DNA of 64,000 nt from contig JAEXPL010000115.1 in assembly GCA_023446865.1 (NCBI GenBank), positions 3,711 through 67,710 on the forward strand, given 5' to 3'. The position numbers were made by a program, and so were the translations under genes. Below are positions 1 through 8,111 of the stretch, piece after piece. Under the pieces are notes generated by a model. That model was given only the letters and a program-made list of their open reading frames with translations. It made no database searches and was not told where the DNA came from. Each line of letters opens with the position of its first letter. The stretch's first letter is position 1. Source of the DNA: Verrucomicrobiota bacterium (GTDB taxonomy: Bacteria; Verrucomicrobiota; Verrucomicrobiia; Opitutales; Opitutaceae).

Positions 1-78
1 CGCCCCGGGGCAACTCTCGATGATCTGACCTTCATCGGAATGCCGCATCCCAACCGCAGTACCACCTCGCTCCTATGA
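1..78 (+). CDS. Hypothetical protein, C-terminal fragment
   Basis: The reading frame is open from the first base and encodes 25 residues before a TGA at 76-78. The stop overlaps the ATG of the next gene (ATGA at 75-78), which is the usual junction in this window and is the main reason to treat it as the end of a real upstream gene. Too little is present to assign a function. Confidence 0.5.
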   Translation, partial: RPGATLDDLTFIGMPHPNRSTTSLL

Positions 79-368
79 TCGCCGAAATCCTCCAAGCCCC
101 CTCGGGAGCCTGTCTGCATCACCCCCGCCTCCAACGCTGCGGCACACGGATCGACGGCATCAGCGACATGGCCGGCCGATCCGGCAAGCAGTTCATCGTC
201 CGCCAGGCGTTCGATGGCCAGTGGTGGCTGACCGCCGAGAACTGGGTCATCGAAGTTGCCGACTCGCTCTCCGATCTTCTCACCCAGCACGGCGCCAGGG
301 CCGGAATTTCCCCCGAGCTCTGCGCCGCCATCATGCAGGAAGTGCCGTCCAGCAGTCTCGCCACTTGA
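75..368 (+). CDS. Hypothetical protein, 97 aa
   Basis: Small soluble protein of unknown function with no recognisable domain, membrane segment or signal peptide. The ATG at 75 overlaps the stop of the truncated upstream gene, suggesting translational coupling. The middle has an aromatic cluster (QWWLTAENW, about residues 49-57). It opens a forward operon that runs to the terminator near 5450. An internal ATG at 168 is an alternative start. Confidence 0.6.
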   Translation: MIAEILQAPSGACLHHPRLQRCGTRIDGISDMAGRSGKQFIVRQAFDGQWWLTAENWVIEVADSLSDLLTQHGARAGISPELCAAIMQEVPSSSLAT

Positions 369-384
369 AGGGATACCAGCGCCC

Positions 385-957
385 ATGTTCCCTCGAATCG
401 CAACAGATCCGATCAACCTCGAAGCGAGTCGTCTGCTCAGTCGCAAGGACGGCGCACCAGACCCGGAGAAGATCCAGCAACTCATTACCGCCATCTCCGC
501 GAAAATCGCGGAATGTGACACCGCGATCACTTCGATCTCCACGCAGATCGACCGAAGAGGGGAGGATGACGCCAATTGGGCTCGCGCTGCTCGTTTGGCG
601 AGGGTCGGGTACATCAAACAACGCCAGTCGCTTCGCAAAACCCTCGCCACAGCTCGGGAGGGGATGGTCACGATCCGCCGGGCTATCGAGACAAAGGCCA
701 AGAACGAGCGACTCAAACTCCAGGCGACGACGGCGCTCCAGATGCGAGCGCTGAATCTCCGTGAGAAGACAGCTAAGTTTGCAATTCAGGTCGATGCCGA
801 GACCGAACAGCGCCGCCGATTCGCAATCTGCTTCCGGCGAGCATGCAGGGAGATCGTAGGGGAGGATGTGTTCCAATCCATCGTCGCGCGGGCAGATCAA
901 CTACAGAAACTCTCTTCAACCTCTCCGTCAGAGAGCAACCCCGCGATCACCCCCTAG
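385..957 (+). CDS. Hypothetical coiled-coil protein with acidic/ITP C-terminus
   Basis: 190-aa protein, unrecognised. Residues about 30-150 are rich in E, K, R, Q and A with a heptad-like pattern, consistent with a long alpha-helical coiled coil. I chose ATG 385, just after the stop of the previous gene, because the longer frame from 256 would lie inside that gene. The protein ends SESNPAITP, resembling the acidic plus ITP tails of the tagged proteins further along the window (27310, 36892). The next gene starts 44 bases downstream. Confidence 0.65.
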   Translation: MFPRIATDPINLEASRLLSRKDGAPDPEKIQQLITAISAKIAECDTAITSISTQIDRRGEDDANWARAARLARVGYIKQRQSLRKTLATAREGMVTIRRAIETKAKNERLKLQATTALQMRALNLREKTAKFAIQVDAETEQRRRFAICFRRACREIVGEDVFQSIVARADQLQKLSSTSPSESNPAITP

Positions 958-1001
958 TTTCACTGAATCCGGCGATTCCTAACCCTCCTCACATCACCAT
1001 C

Positions 1002-1964
1002 ATGCTTGGTCCCATCGAGAACCTCGAAGCCTACCTCAACGCGAACATCATCGGCCAGGCGGAAGCCGCGCGCTCAATCGACACCGTCATCAAGCGCACA
1101 TTCCCAGCCGAGGGAAAGCCGAGCCTCTCGAAGGCCGGGCGCCCCTACGGGACTTTCCTCTTCCTCGGGCCAACCGGCACCGGCAAGACCGAGATCACCC
1201 GTTGCGCCTGTCGCTACCTCTTCAGTGAACCGGACGCCCATGAGGACTCCACCGCGTGGGAGGGGCGATTCTTCCGTTTCGACATGTCAGAATACCAGCT
1301 CCAAGAGAGCGTCCGCATTCTGCTCGGGGAGAGTCGAGCGCAACAGGGCCTGCTCGGCGACGCCATCGACCGCGGGAACGAAGCTGGGGGAGGAGTGCTA
1401 CTCTTCGATGAGATCGAGAAGGCGCATCCCCAGGTGCTGAAGCTCTTCCTCGGCCTCAACGACGCCGCCCGCGTCACCATGACCACCGGGGAGACCAAAT
1501 GCGCCGACCGTTTCTACCTCGTCAGCACCTCGAACCTGGGCTCCGCTCAGGCCATCCAGATGGACGCGTCGTTCTACGCGTCGATGAAGCGGCATGTGCT
1601 GCAAACCGCTCGCAAACACCTCTCGCCCGAAGTCTTCGCCCGCATGGGCGAGAAGATCGTCTTCAACAAGCTCTCCTACGAGAACCAGCTCACGATCTGC
1701 CGAAACATGCTCGCCAACGAGCTGCGCCACATCGGGCGCAAGATCCGCCGCAACATCACTGCAACGGAGGATGTCTTCAAAGTCCTGGTGAAACTCGGCT
1801 TCGACAAGTACCTCGGCGCACGCCCCATGCGCGACGCCATCGAACGCGCCATCGGCAACGTCGTCGCCGATTGGATGCTCGCGAACAAGAACTGGCAGGC
1901 GGGGAACAGCCCCTTGGTGATCGAAGTTGCCGCCGAGAACCTCGTCATCCGCGAGCTCCAATAA
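1002..1964 (+). CDS. AAA+ ATPase of the ClpA/ClpB D2 type, single-domain
   Basis: 320-aa ATPase equivalent to the second nucleotide-binding module of ClpB/ClpA plus the C-terminal D2-small domain. Visible motifs: Walker A GPTGTGKT (56-63), Walker B VLLFDEIEK (132-140), a sensor-1 asparagine near 178, a helix ending in an arginine-finger candidate near R214, and sensor 2 GARPMRDAIE (272-281). The N-domain, D1 ring and ClpB middle coil are missing, so it is far shorter than a normal Clp unfoldase (about 750-860 aa). ATG 1002 directly precedes the conserved N-terminal helix; the longer frame would overlap the previous gene. Such proteins form hexameric rings that remodel protein or nucleoprotein complexes; the target here is unknown. 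It lies just before a DNA methyltransferase. Confidence 0.88.
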   Translation: MLGPIENLEAYLNANIIGQAEAARSIDTVIKRTFPAEGKPSLSKAGRPYGTFLFLGPTGTGKTEITRCACRYLFSEPDAHEDSTAWEGRFFRFDMSEYQLQESVRILLGESRAQQGLLGDAIDRGNEAGGGVLLFDEIEKAHPQVLKLFLGLNDAARVTMTTGETKCADRFYLVSTSNLGSAQAIQMDASFYASMKRHVLQTARKHLSPEVFARMGEKIVFNKLSYENQLTICRNMLANELRHIGRKIRRNITATEDVFKVLVKLGFDKYLGARPMRDAIERAIGNVVADWMLANKNWQAGNSPLVIEVAAENLVIRELQ

Positions 1965-1999
1965 GTTGCGCGCTCGCAACCTCCGCACCTCTTAACTTC

Positions 2000-2362
2000 A
2001 TGGCCTTAGAACCAACCACGACCGGAGCGGCAACAGCCGCACAGAAGCCCAAGCCTCCGAAGCCGGTCTACTCGACCGCACAAGAGCGGCTCCCGTACCT
2101 CGACGTCGAATGGAAGGACCGGTTCCTCCAGATCCAATACACCGCCGTCATCGACATCACCTACAACGACTACGTCTTCACGATCACCACCACCCGCTAC
2201 GTCATCACTCTGCGCATCTCCCCGGCGGAGAAAACCTTCGACGTCGCGAAATTCCGCACGGATTTCCAGTCCGGCCGCGTGACCCACATCCGCCCGAACG
2301 AATCCTTCGGTGCCACCGTCACCGTCAAAGAAATCACCAAGAACGGGCTGCGCGAGCTCTGA
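2000..2362 (+). CDS. Hypothetical protein, 120 aa
   Basis: Unrecognised protein with a low-complexity A/K/P-rich start (residues 1-25) followed by a beta-rich segment with alternating hydrophobic and threonine residues (ITYNDYVFTITTTRYVITL). It could be a small beta-sandwich or binding protein, but no family is claimed. ATG 2000 was chosen because upstream codons in this frame lie within the AAA+ gene. Five bases separate its stop from the following methyltransferase ATG, so the two are probably co-translated. Confidence 0.65.
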   Translation: MALEPTTTGAATAAQKPKPPKPVYSTAQERLPYLDVEWKDRFLQIQYTAVIDITYNDYVFTITTTRYVITLRISPAEKTFDVAKFRTDFQSGRVTHIRPNESFGATVTVKEITKNGLREL

Positions 2363-2367
2363 CAGCG

Positions 2368-3210
2368 ATGAGAACCTCCCTGGTCGATTCCATGCAGCGC
2401 GGTCCCCGGCGGGAGTATGACCAATTCATGACGCCCCTCTGGGCCGCTGAGGCGATGGTCGCGGACGCCCTTGAAGAGGTACCGAAGGGCAGGGGAGTGC
2501 TGGATTTCGGCACCGGGGAGGGCGCTTTCCTGGCCTCCATCCCGGCGGACTACCGCGCCGCCGGCATCGAGATCGACCCGTTGATGGCAGCTCGCTCCCA
2601 GACCCACTCCGGCCGCCCCGTCGTGGTGGGGGACTTCCGGACGTGCCCATTGCCGTTCCCTCCCGATGTTGTGGTGGGGAATCCGCCTTTCGCCCGAGCT
2701 CTCGTTGACGCACTCCTCCGGCGTATCCATCCGCTACTTCCTTCCGACGGACTCGCCTGTCTACTGCTCCCGGCGGCGCACTTCCAAGTCAGCCGCTCGG
2801 TGATGAGTTGGCACGAGCTGTACTCCATCGAACAGCGGTTTCTCCCCCGCGACCTGTTTCCCAATCTGAGCATCCCCTTGTGCTGGGCGAAATTCCGACG
2901 CGCCAACACCCGCACGCTCGTCGGTTTCTTCCTCTACGAGTCCCAGGCGGAGGTGCGCGATCTCTCCAAGGATGCGCGGCTCCTCCTCGTCCGCGGCCGA
3001 GAAGGTCGCAGAGGCGCCTGGCGGGCAGTCGCCAGCGCAGCCCTCGAACAGGCCGGAGGTGAGGCGTCCCTCTCCGCAATCTATGCCTTTGTCGAAGGAC
3101 GCCGCCCCCACCACGGCAACAAGCATTGGAAGGAGCAGATCCGGAAAGTGCTCCGCCGGTGTTCCGACTTTATCCCTACAGGCGAGGCCCGCTATCGGCT
3201 CGCCGCGTGA
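2368..3210 (+). CDS. DNA adenine-N6 methyltransferase-like protein
   Basis: 280-aa class I SAM-dependent methyltransferase. The SAM-binding motif I (LDFGTGEGA) is at 45-53, the acidic motif II around E68/D70, and the catalytic motif IV NPPF at 105-108, typical of N6-adenine DNA methylases. The C-terminal 65 residues look like a small winged-helix module (SLSAIYAFVEGRRP... ending RYRLAA), which could bind DNA. No restriction enzyme gene is adjacent, so an orphan or antirestriction role is likely: methylating plasmid DNA against host systems or for regulation. ATG 2368 follows the previous stop by 5 bases. RNA or protein methylation cannot be excluded from motifs alone. Confidence 0.8.
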   Translation: MRTSLVDSMQRGPRREYDQFMTPLWAAEAMVADALEEVPKGRGVLDFGTGEGAFLASIPADYRAAGIEIDPLMAARSQTHSGRPVVVGDFRTCPLPFPPDVVVGNPPFARALVDALLRRIHPLLPSDGLACLLLPAAHFQVSRSVMSWHELYSIEQRFLPRDLFPNLSIPLCWAKFRRANTRTLVGFFLYESQAEVRDLSKDARLLLVRGREGRRGAWRAVASAALEQAGGEASLSAIYAFVEGRRPHHGNKHWKEQIRKVLRRCSDFIPTGEARYRLAA

Positions 3211-3231
3211 AAGACCAACCAGTGTACCGCC

Positions 3232-3924
3232 ATGCTCCTCTCCCCGGCCCCCGAACTTACACTTGATGACGTCGGAAGTCTCTCCGACCCGCTGATGAGA
3301 TTCCTCCACTCTCTCAGCCTGCAAGCGCCGTCACGGGCGCGCAAGGCGCTCTCGAACCAATTGCCCCCGGAGACACGCGCGGGGTCCCATTTCGGCTCCG
3401 CCTTGCGGACCTTCGCCATCTCCGACGTGTTGCGACGGATCGCCGACGCGCATGCGAGATCGTCACAGCGGTCCCATGCTCCCGCGGGCACCATCCCTCT
3501 TCTACGGTGGATCAGCTCCGAATGTGCCCAGTTTTGCGAGGGCTCCGTCCGGGGCTCGGACATCCACACTGCACACCACCTCTCCCGTGCACTCATCCTC
3601 GGCAACGACATCACTTTCGGGCCAAATCGCCGTTGGGATTTCGGTCCCGAGGTCGATCCGCTCGGTAGCATGGTTGCGAACACGGCCTGCGATGCCAATT
3701 CCGAGCTCGCCGCTTGGCTCGCAGTCAACACCGCGGAGTTGCTCCATGTTCTCGCCGCCATGCTCGCCACCGCATACCGCGCCGAGATCGCCCGCCTGCC
3801 ATTCATCTACCGCCACATCGCGCACTGGCGCCGGAATGACGTCGAACTGCCATGGGAGCGCAACCTAACGGTCCCTCTCTCCTCATTCTTCAACACCGCC
3901 GGCGTTGTCCGGTTCCCCCTATGA
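3232..3924 (+). CDS. Hypothetical protein, 230 aa
   Basis: No recognisable domain. The sequence is a mostly helical soluble protein with a hydrophobic helix near residues 155-185 (LAAWLAVNTAELLHVLAAMLATAYRA is interrupted by charged residues, so probably buried, not membrane spanning). It starts 21 bases after the methyltransferase stop and its own stop overlaps the next start (ATGA at 3921). Confidence 0.65.
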   Translation: MLLSPAPELTLDDVGSLSDPLMRFLHSLSLQAPSRARKALSNQLPPETRAGSHFGSALRTFAISDVLRRIADAHARSSQRSHAPAGTIPLLRWISSECAQFCEGSVRGSDIHTAHHLSRALILGNDITFGPNRRWDFGPEVDPLGSMVANTACDANSELAAWLAVNTAELLHVLAAMLATAYRAEIARLPFIYRHIAHWRRNDVELPWERNLTVPLSSFFNTAGVVRFPL

Positions 3925-4214
3925 GATTTCCACGTGGCCTTGCCGGCGGCGGCGAGTTTCTCGCGCCCTTCCGTCCCGTCCCCGTTGCAGCCGCCCAGGT
4001 CTGGCGCAAGTGCGGCCCCGTGGATGCGCTCAAGATCGAGCGTGTCGTGATGCGCGAGCACCTCGGCTACGACGACGGCTTGCCCGGCGTCGTCTGCCGT
4101 TTCTCCCACATGGTGGGCGGCTCCCTGCGCTGGAGCCGTCGGTTCTTCTTCCCCGCGCGTGACGAAGCTGACTTCCATCGCCTCATGCGTGAATCCGGCC
4201 GCGCCCTCTGCTGA
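3921..4214 (+). CDS. Hypothetical protein, 97 aa
   Basis: Small arginine-rich protein of unknown function. ATG 3921 overlaps the upstream TGA (3922-3924); the longer frame from 3852 would lie inside the previous gene. Eight bases separate it from the next gene. No domain recognised. Confidence 0.6.
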   Translation: MRFPRGLAGGGEFLAPFRPVPVAAAQVWRKCGPVDALKIERVVMREHLGYDDGLPGVVCRFSHMVGGSLRWSRRFFFPARDEADFHRLMRESGRALC

Positions 4215-4222
4215 CTCTTCCC

Positions 4223-4468
4223 ATGGACTTCACCGAATCCTGCCGTCAACTACAAGAGAGCATCCGTGCGTCCTGCCGCCAACTCGGGGCGAGTTTCAAG
4301 TTCGTCTCCGTCGAGGCATTCCCCGACCGGAGCATGATCATCCACGCCATGCCCATCGGAGGATGGGATCGTGGTGAAACGCCCCAGGACCGGATCGCCG
4401 CAGTGATCGGGGAGGCGGGCCTCGCCGACGTCCCGTGCGAAGTGCGGCTGTACCCGCTCGGCGTATAG
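4223..4468 (+). CDS. N-terminal part of a gene interrupted by an in-frame TAG
   Basis: 81-residue open frame starting at ATG 4223 and ending at TAG 4466-4468. Beyond the TAG the same frame stays open for another 316 codons, through the coding-like stretch 4469-4591 and the 4592-5416 gene, with matching codon bias. The simplest reading is one ancestral protein of about 397 residues broken by a nonsense codon, or a gene decoded by amber suppression. Function unknown. Confidence 0.55.
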   Translation: MDFTESCRQLQESIRASCRQLGASFKFVSVEAFPDRSMIIHAMPIGGWDRGETPQDRIAAVIGEAGLADVPCEVRLYPLGV

Positions 4469-4591
4469 CCCCGGCCGCTGGAGGACTCCTCCTTCGAGCG
4501 CTTCCCCATCCTGATCGCCCGCCGCACTCCGGAAGGCGGGATCTTCGGAGTATGGGGTTGGGAACTGCGGAGCGGATCTATCGAAGAGGCT

Positions 4592-5416
4592 GTGGCCGCG
4601 CGAGCGGTCGAACCCGCCGAGGCGGTGGCCTTCATCGCCGCGCTCCGCGATGGGCTAGTGTCCCGCCGGGACCTGCCCGGCTTCTTCCGCCAGGCGCCCA
4701 TCGAAGCCGCGAGCCTTGAGGACGCCTACGGGCGGATGCCCGCCAGCGCCGCGGATCAACGTTCCGTCCTCATTTACGAGGGGGACGAGTGGGTTTCAGG
4801 GCTGCACAACGGCCCCGGGTCCGGCCACCCCGGGACGTGGCTCGGACCAGTCGCGACCTACTACGATGTGCCGGTCGCCAGCGCGAAGTTGGCCGCAAGA
4901 AAGTCCGTCGAGGATGTGGCGGCACGCATCACCCTGTCGGGCTGCTATGCCCAGCTCCTTGAAGCCTTGACGCTGTTGGAGGACCGCCCGCGCCCTCAAT
5001 ACGGCCGCTTCGAGCAACATCCGGCACTTCAGCTTCTCTGCGCATGGTGGAACCGCACGGCGCCGGCGGAGTACCGCACCGCTGGAACGTTCCGGATCTA
5101 CGTCTGGAACGAGAACACGCGCGTCTTCGCGCCCGGCGACCCCGAGGAGCCACCCCTTCAGGCAAGCGCGGCGGCCGAGCTCAAGGGGACTGCGCTGTTC
5201 AGGGATCCTGGCGCCCCGACGGTGCTCGTGCATTTCATCCGCGGCCGGAAGTATGACCAGTGCACCCCCAGCGGCATTTCAATTTACGACACCGCCGGCG
5301 AGCTCGTCTGGGAAGTGGGTTCCGACCGCCACGAGTACGACGAGGCGTATTACGCCTACGTGGGCCTCGAAACTCTCGCCCAGGAGCTCAACTCCGAGGC
5401 GGAACCGCGAGCGTGA
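4592..5416 (+). CDS. Hypothetical protein, probable C-terminal part of the 4223 gene
   Basis: 274 codons from a GTG at 4592, the first credible in-frame start after the TAG at 4466. The frame between the TAG and this GTG is also coding-like (it reads RFPILIARRTPEGGIFG and onward), so the GTG may not be a true start. The protein is globular and acidic, with many aromatic residues, and ends NSEAEPRA. No domain recognised. It is the last gene of the operon and is followed 34 bases later by a strong terminator. Confidence 0.65.
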   Translation: MAARAVEPAEAVAFIAALRDGLVSRRDLPGFFRQAPIEAASLEDAYGRMPASAADQRSVLIYEGDEWVSGLHNGPGSGHPGTWLGPVATYYDVPVASAKLAARKSVEDVAARITLSGCYAQLLEALTLLEDRPRPQYGRFEQHPALQLLCAWWNRTAPAEYRTAGTFRIYVWNENTRVFAPGDPEEPPLQASAAAELKGTALFRDPGAPTVLVHFIRGRKYDQCTPSGISIYDTAGELVWEVGSDRHEYDEAYYAYVGLETLAQELNSEAEPRA

Positions 5417-5449
5417 TCGTCGTTTACCCGGTTTGTCTTCCATGGGAAC

Positions 5450-5484
5450 AAGAAACCCGCCCCTGTGACTGGGGCGGGTTTCTT
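5450..5484. terminator. Bidirectional rho-independent terminator
   Basis: A perfect 14-bp stem (arms 5450-5463 and 5471-5484) with a 7-base loop TGTGACT. The arms begin AAGAAACCC and end GGGTTTCTT, so an A/T-rich base lies on each side and the hairpin can terminate both the forward operon ending at 5416 and the reverse gene ending at 5510. Confidence 0.92.
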
Positions 5485-5509
5485 GTCTTCGGCTCCGTGG
5501 GGTGGGCTT

Positions 5510-5755
5510 TCAGCTCCGTCCGGTGATTCCACGGTCGCCAGGGCCTTCCGCGCGGTACTTGTCGGCTTCGCTGATCCGGTCGAGCACCGTGCCGACGAAG
5601 ACCGTAAACGTGCTCCGGTGGGCCTTGCTCCAAGCCGCCACATCGACCCCGCAGCTCTCACGCAGCGCCAAATGCCCCACGAACAGGGCGCCGACCGCGA
5701 AAACGGCGACGACCCAGAAGGTCACGAACGACTCAAGCGAGATTGGATTTCGCAT
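5510..5755 (-). CDS. Small single-pass membrane protein
   Basis: 81-aa protein with one clear membrane helix (FVTFWVVAVFAVGALFVGHL, about residues 10-29) and a soluble C-terminus. The start at 5755 is supported by a good ribosome-binding site on the reverse strand (GGAGGAAAACGCC before ATG), one of the few strong ones in the window. It lies downstream of the 69-aa reverse gene and ends before the shared terminator. Function unknown. Confidence 0.65.
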   Translation of the reverse strand: MRNPISLESFVTFWVVAVFAVGALFVGHLALRESCGVDVAAWSKAHRSTFTVFVGTVLDRISEADKYRAEGPGDRGITGRS

Positions 5756-5788
5756 GGCGTTTTCCTCCGGTTGGGGGTGGGGGTGGGG

Positions 5789-5998
5789 TTAGAGGGGCAG
5801 CGAGGCACTCTCGACCTCTTCGGCCTCGGCCGCAAATCGGCCACCTTCAATTCGGAGTGAAGTTCCGCGAATCTGAAAACCGGCCGGGCAGACCCCGTGC
5901 ACCGAGTCGGGAGTCGTAGCAGCAAAGACCGTGATCACGCGCGCGGCCACCGGCCGATAGATCGGGAACCGCCGTGTTGTGGAGCTTTGGGAATGCAT
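5789..5998 (-). CDS. Hypothetical small protein, 69 aa
   Basis: Short reverse gene starting at 5998, with AAAGG seven bases upstream (reverse strand, about 6004-6010). The sequence has beta-strand-like stretches (AARVITVFAATTPDS, GFQIRGTSLRIEGGRF) and an acidic end (AEAEEVESASLPL). No family recognised. It probably shares a transcript with the 81-aa membrane protein 33 bases downstream. Confidence 0.55.
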   Translation of the reverse strand: MHSQSSTTRRFPIYRPVAARVITVFAATTPDSVHGVCPAGFQIRGTSLRIEGGRFAAEAEEVESASLPL

Positions 5999-6335
5999 TT
6001 TGCGCCTTTCTGTAGGAGTGGAGGTTGCGTTGTTTCTGGGCTCAATCTACCCCGTGAAACAGTTCTGTAAACTCCTTTTTTGTAACGGGTTACCAAACTA
6101 TTGCCCCAACGGCCTCGGGGTTTCCCAACCCAATAGGTCGAGAGCTTTTCAAGCGCTCAGCCGCGTAACCCAAACCCCCAATAACCCATCAGGGCACGCT
6201 ACATAGGCGCCACGCTGGGCCGCACCCTTTACCTCTTAACCTCTTATCTTCTTATCTTATTTATTTCCTTGCGCAGCTCGTGAAATGTGCTAGACAAGTC
6301 AGCGTCATTTAGGACACCTCGAAACCACCTCACTT
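5999..6335. promoter_or_regulatory. Divergent intergenic region with candidate promoter/operator
   Basis: 337 bases without a convincing gene between the reverse pair and the forward operon starting at 6336. It is AT-richer than the neighbours around 6220-6270, with repeated CTCTTA/CTTATC tracts. TAGACAAGTCA at 6291-6301, 45 bases before the ATG, matches the TTGACAwGTC element found upstream of other backbone genes. TTGCGC (6269-6274) followed 16 bases later by TGC-TAGACA could be an extended -10 promoter. The last point is weak. Confidence 0.5.
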
Positions 6336-6800
6336 ATGGCCTCAACCAAGATCGAAATCGCCAAAGTCGCGGACACCCTCCGCTCGAATCAACTGGAACC
6401 GGCGGTCATGCGCCGAATCCTCGAACAGCTCAACAAGCTCACCGAGGAAGCCGCCAAAGAGGAGGGGGAGAAGCCGCCGGCGCTGAAGAAGCAGTTCGTC
6501 GTGATCGTCTCCGATCCGGACGGCGTGATGCCCGAGCAGGAGCTCGCGGCATGGGTCGTCCAGATCCCCGAAGATGCCAGCCCGCTCTCCCTCATGGAGC
6601 GCGTGCACAAGGCCGCCTACGATTTCAATGCGACTCGCCGCGGGCGGAAGCTCCCGGTGGAGACCATCGGCGAAGCCTTCGAGACCATCCCCACCAAGCA
6701 ATTCTCCGAGGCTGAGGTCTGGCCCAAGACCAAGGTTCCCGTCCTGGTCGTCACCACGGACAACAAGCTGCCGAAGGACAAACCGTCGGCGAAGGAATAA
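6336..6800 (+). CDS. Hypothetical protein, 154 aa
   Basis: First gene of the 6.3-13.3 kb operon. Residues 1-45 are helical and charged; residues 50-80 include VVIVSDPDGVMPEQELAAWVVQIP, a strand-turn-helix-like segment; the end is lysine-rich. No known family recognised. ATG 6336 is the first start downstream of the candidate promoter. Because it is promoter-proximal and small, a regulatory or structural role is possible, but this is a guess. Confidence 0.75.
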   Translation: MASTKIEIAKVADTLRSNQLEPAVMRRILEQLNKLTEEAAKEEGEKPPALKKQFVVIVSDPDGVMPEQELAAWVVQIPEDASPLSLMERVHKAAYDFNATRRGRKLPVETIGEAFETIPTKQFSEAEVWPKTKVPVLVVTTDNKLPKDKPSAKE

Positions 6801-6828
6801 CCCTCCACTCACTCAAGGAGACCCCTCC

Positions 6829-7257
6829 ATGAACCCGGCTCTGTCGTACTCCGCAGTCCTGTCGCTCGAATGCCGCCGCCTTGACGCCAGCAACTCGCTC
6901 TCGATCACCGAGGATTCGGGGCGAGCGCTGGTGCGGGTCGGTCCGCTCGCCGCCATTGACGGCGACCAGCTTCTCACCGCCCTGCGCAAGCTCCCGGACA
7001 ACGCCGGCAGCGCCGCGGTGTTCGACACTGCCCGGGAGCTGGTGGCCACCACGTTGGCCGCCCGCTTCAACACCACCCCTGAGCGCATTCGCGCCCAGTT
7101 CACCCAGAACGCCACCAGCGTCCAACAGATGGCGGACAAAGCAGCCGCGCGCCGCGGGCGCCGGCTCAACGGGTACACCGCAGCCGATCTGCGGCGCCTC
7201 GCCGCGGAAGCCGCCGTCCGCGCTGGGATCGTCCAACCGAACGCCGCACATGCCTGA
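6829..7257 (+). CDS. Hypothetical protein, 142 aa
   Basis: Soluble protein without a recognised domain. AAGGAG eight bases before ATG 6829 is a clear ribosome-binding site and fixes the start over the longer frame from 6574. The C-terminal half is basic (KAAARRGRRLNGYTAADLRRLAAEAAVR) and might contact nucleic acid. Its last 8 bases overlap the next gene. Confidence 0.75.
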   Translation: MNPALSYSAVLSLECRRLDASNSLSITEDSGRALVRVGPLAAIDGDQLLTALRKLPDNAGSAAVFDTARELVATTLAARFNTTPERIRAQFTQNATSVQQMADKAAARRGRRLNGYTAADLRRLAAEAAVRAGIVQPNAAHA

Positions 7258-7456
7258 GCAGGTCGCCACCCCCACGCAGTTCTACGTCGTGACGACGCGC
7301 CCCCGCGACCGCATCTGGCCGGGGGCCTCCGAAGAGGAGGTCCGTCGGACACTGACCCCGCAACTCAAGCCCGGCGAGTCCATCGTCGCCATGCGCCCCG
7401 CTCTCCAGATCGACATCGCCTATGTCGCCGGACAGGGTGGGGACCGCCCGCAGTAG
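7250..7456 (+). CDS. Hypothetical small protein, 68 aa
   Basis: ATG 7250 lies within the last codons of the previous gene, indicating translational coupling. The protein has a FYVVTTRPRD strand and an acidic middle. No family recognised. Confidence 0.55.
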   Translation: MPEQVATPTQFYVVTTRPRDRIWPGASEEEVRRTLTPQLKPGESIVAMRPALQIDIAYVAGQGGDRPQ

Positions 7457-7484
7457 AACCCCGCCTCTTTCATATCCTCCACCC

Positions 7485-7829
7485 ATGCCACTATCCCTCA
7501 GTCACGCGACCACTGCCCTCACCATGGAAGAGGTCGCCGCCATGCTCTCAACTCATGGTGAACCGGACTTCTTCAAGACCCGAGCCAAGGGAGTATTAGC
7601 GGAATCCGCCGCCCTTTTGCAGGTCACCAATGTTCCAGTGACCCGTGTGGCAATTCTCGCACTCGCAAGCTCTCCGGAGCTTGTGAGTGCCCTGCGCCAG
7701 TTCGGGACGTCCATGAACATGGCCGACCAACTGCCGCCGCCTGCCACCTTCACGGGGGAACCTGCCGACCAACGGCGCGCCGTTATCGGGACCCTGGCTG
7801 GATTGCTTGGGATCTACGCTCGGGCCTAA
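7485..7829 (+). CDS. Hypothetical protein, 114 aa
   Basis: Predominantly helical small protein (MEEVAAMLSTHGEPDFFKTRAK, VTRVAILALASSPELVSALRQFG). ATG 7485 follows the preceding gene by 28 bases; an in-frame upstream ATG at 7422 would overlap that gene. No recognisable function. Confidence 0.6.
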   Translation: MPLSLSHATTALTMEEVAAMLSTHGEPDFFKTRAKGVLAESAALLQVTNVPVTRVAILALASSPELVSALRQFGTSMNMADQLPPPATFTGEPADQRRAVIGTLAGLLGIYARA

Positions 7830-7848
7830 TTCCCCAGCGCACTCTAGG

Positions 7849-8091
7849 ATGAGCACCTCCTACAAGATCGGCCTCGCCGCCATTTCCTCCATGTTGAGCG
7901 CCTACGTCGCCGGCTCACGCCTCGCGGCCCCCGACGCTTGGACGCAGTGGCGCACGTACGCGGCGATCCTAGCCTTCGCGGTCTGCGCCACGGTCTTTCT
8001 CCGCCACCTCCTGGCCCTGCACGCCGACCTGACCGCGATCACACAGATCCGGCCGCTGCAACGCCGGGATGGCAAGTGGCTTATCCCCTGA
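7849..8091 (+). CDS. Small membrane protein, 80 aa
   Basis: Contains one strong membrane helix (YAAILAFAVCATVFLRHLLAL, about residues 36-56) and possibly a weaker one near the N-terminus (IGLAAISSMLSAYVAGSRLA). Most likely an inner-membrane protein. Start chosen at ATG 7849, 19 bases after the previous stop. Function unknown. Confidence 0.6.
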   Translation: MSTSYKIGLAAISSMLSAYVAGSRLAAPDAWTQWRTYAAILAFAVCATVFLRHLLALHADLTAITQIRPLQRRDGKWLIP

Positions 8092-8111
8092 GTGATCCCG
8101 GCCCCTTCACC

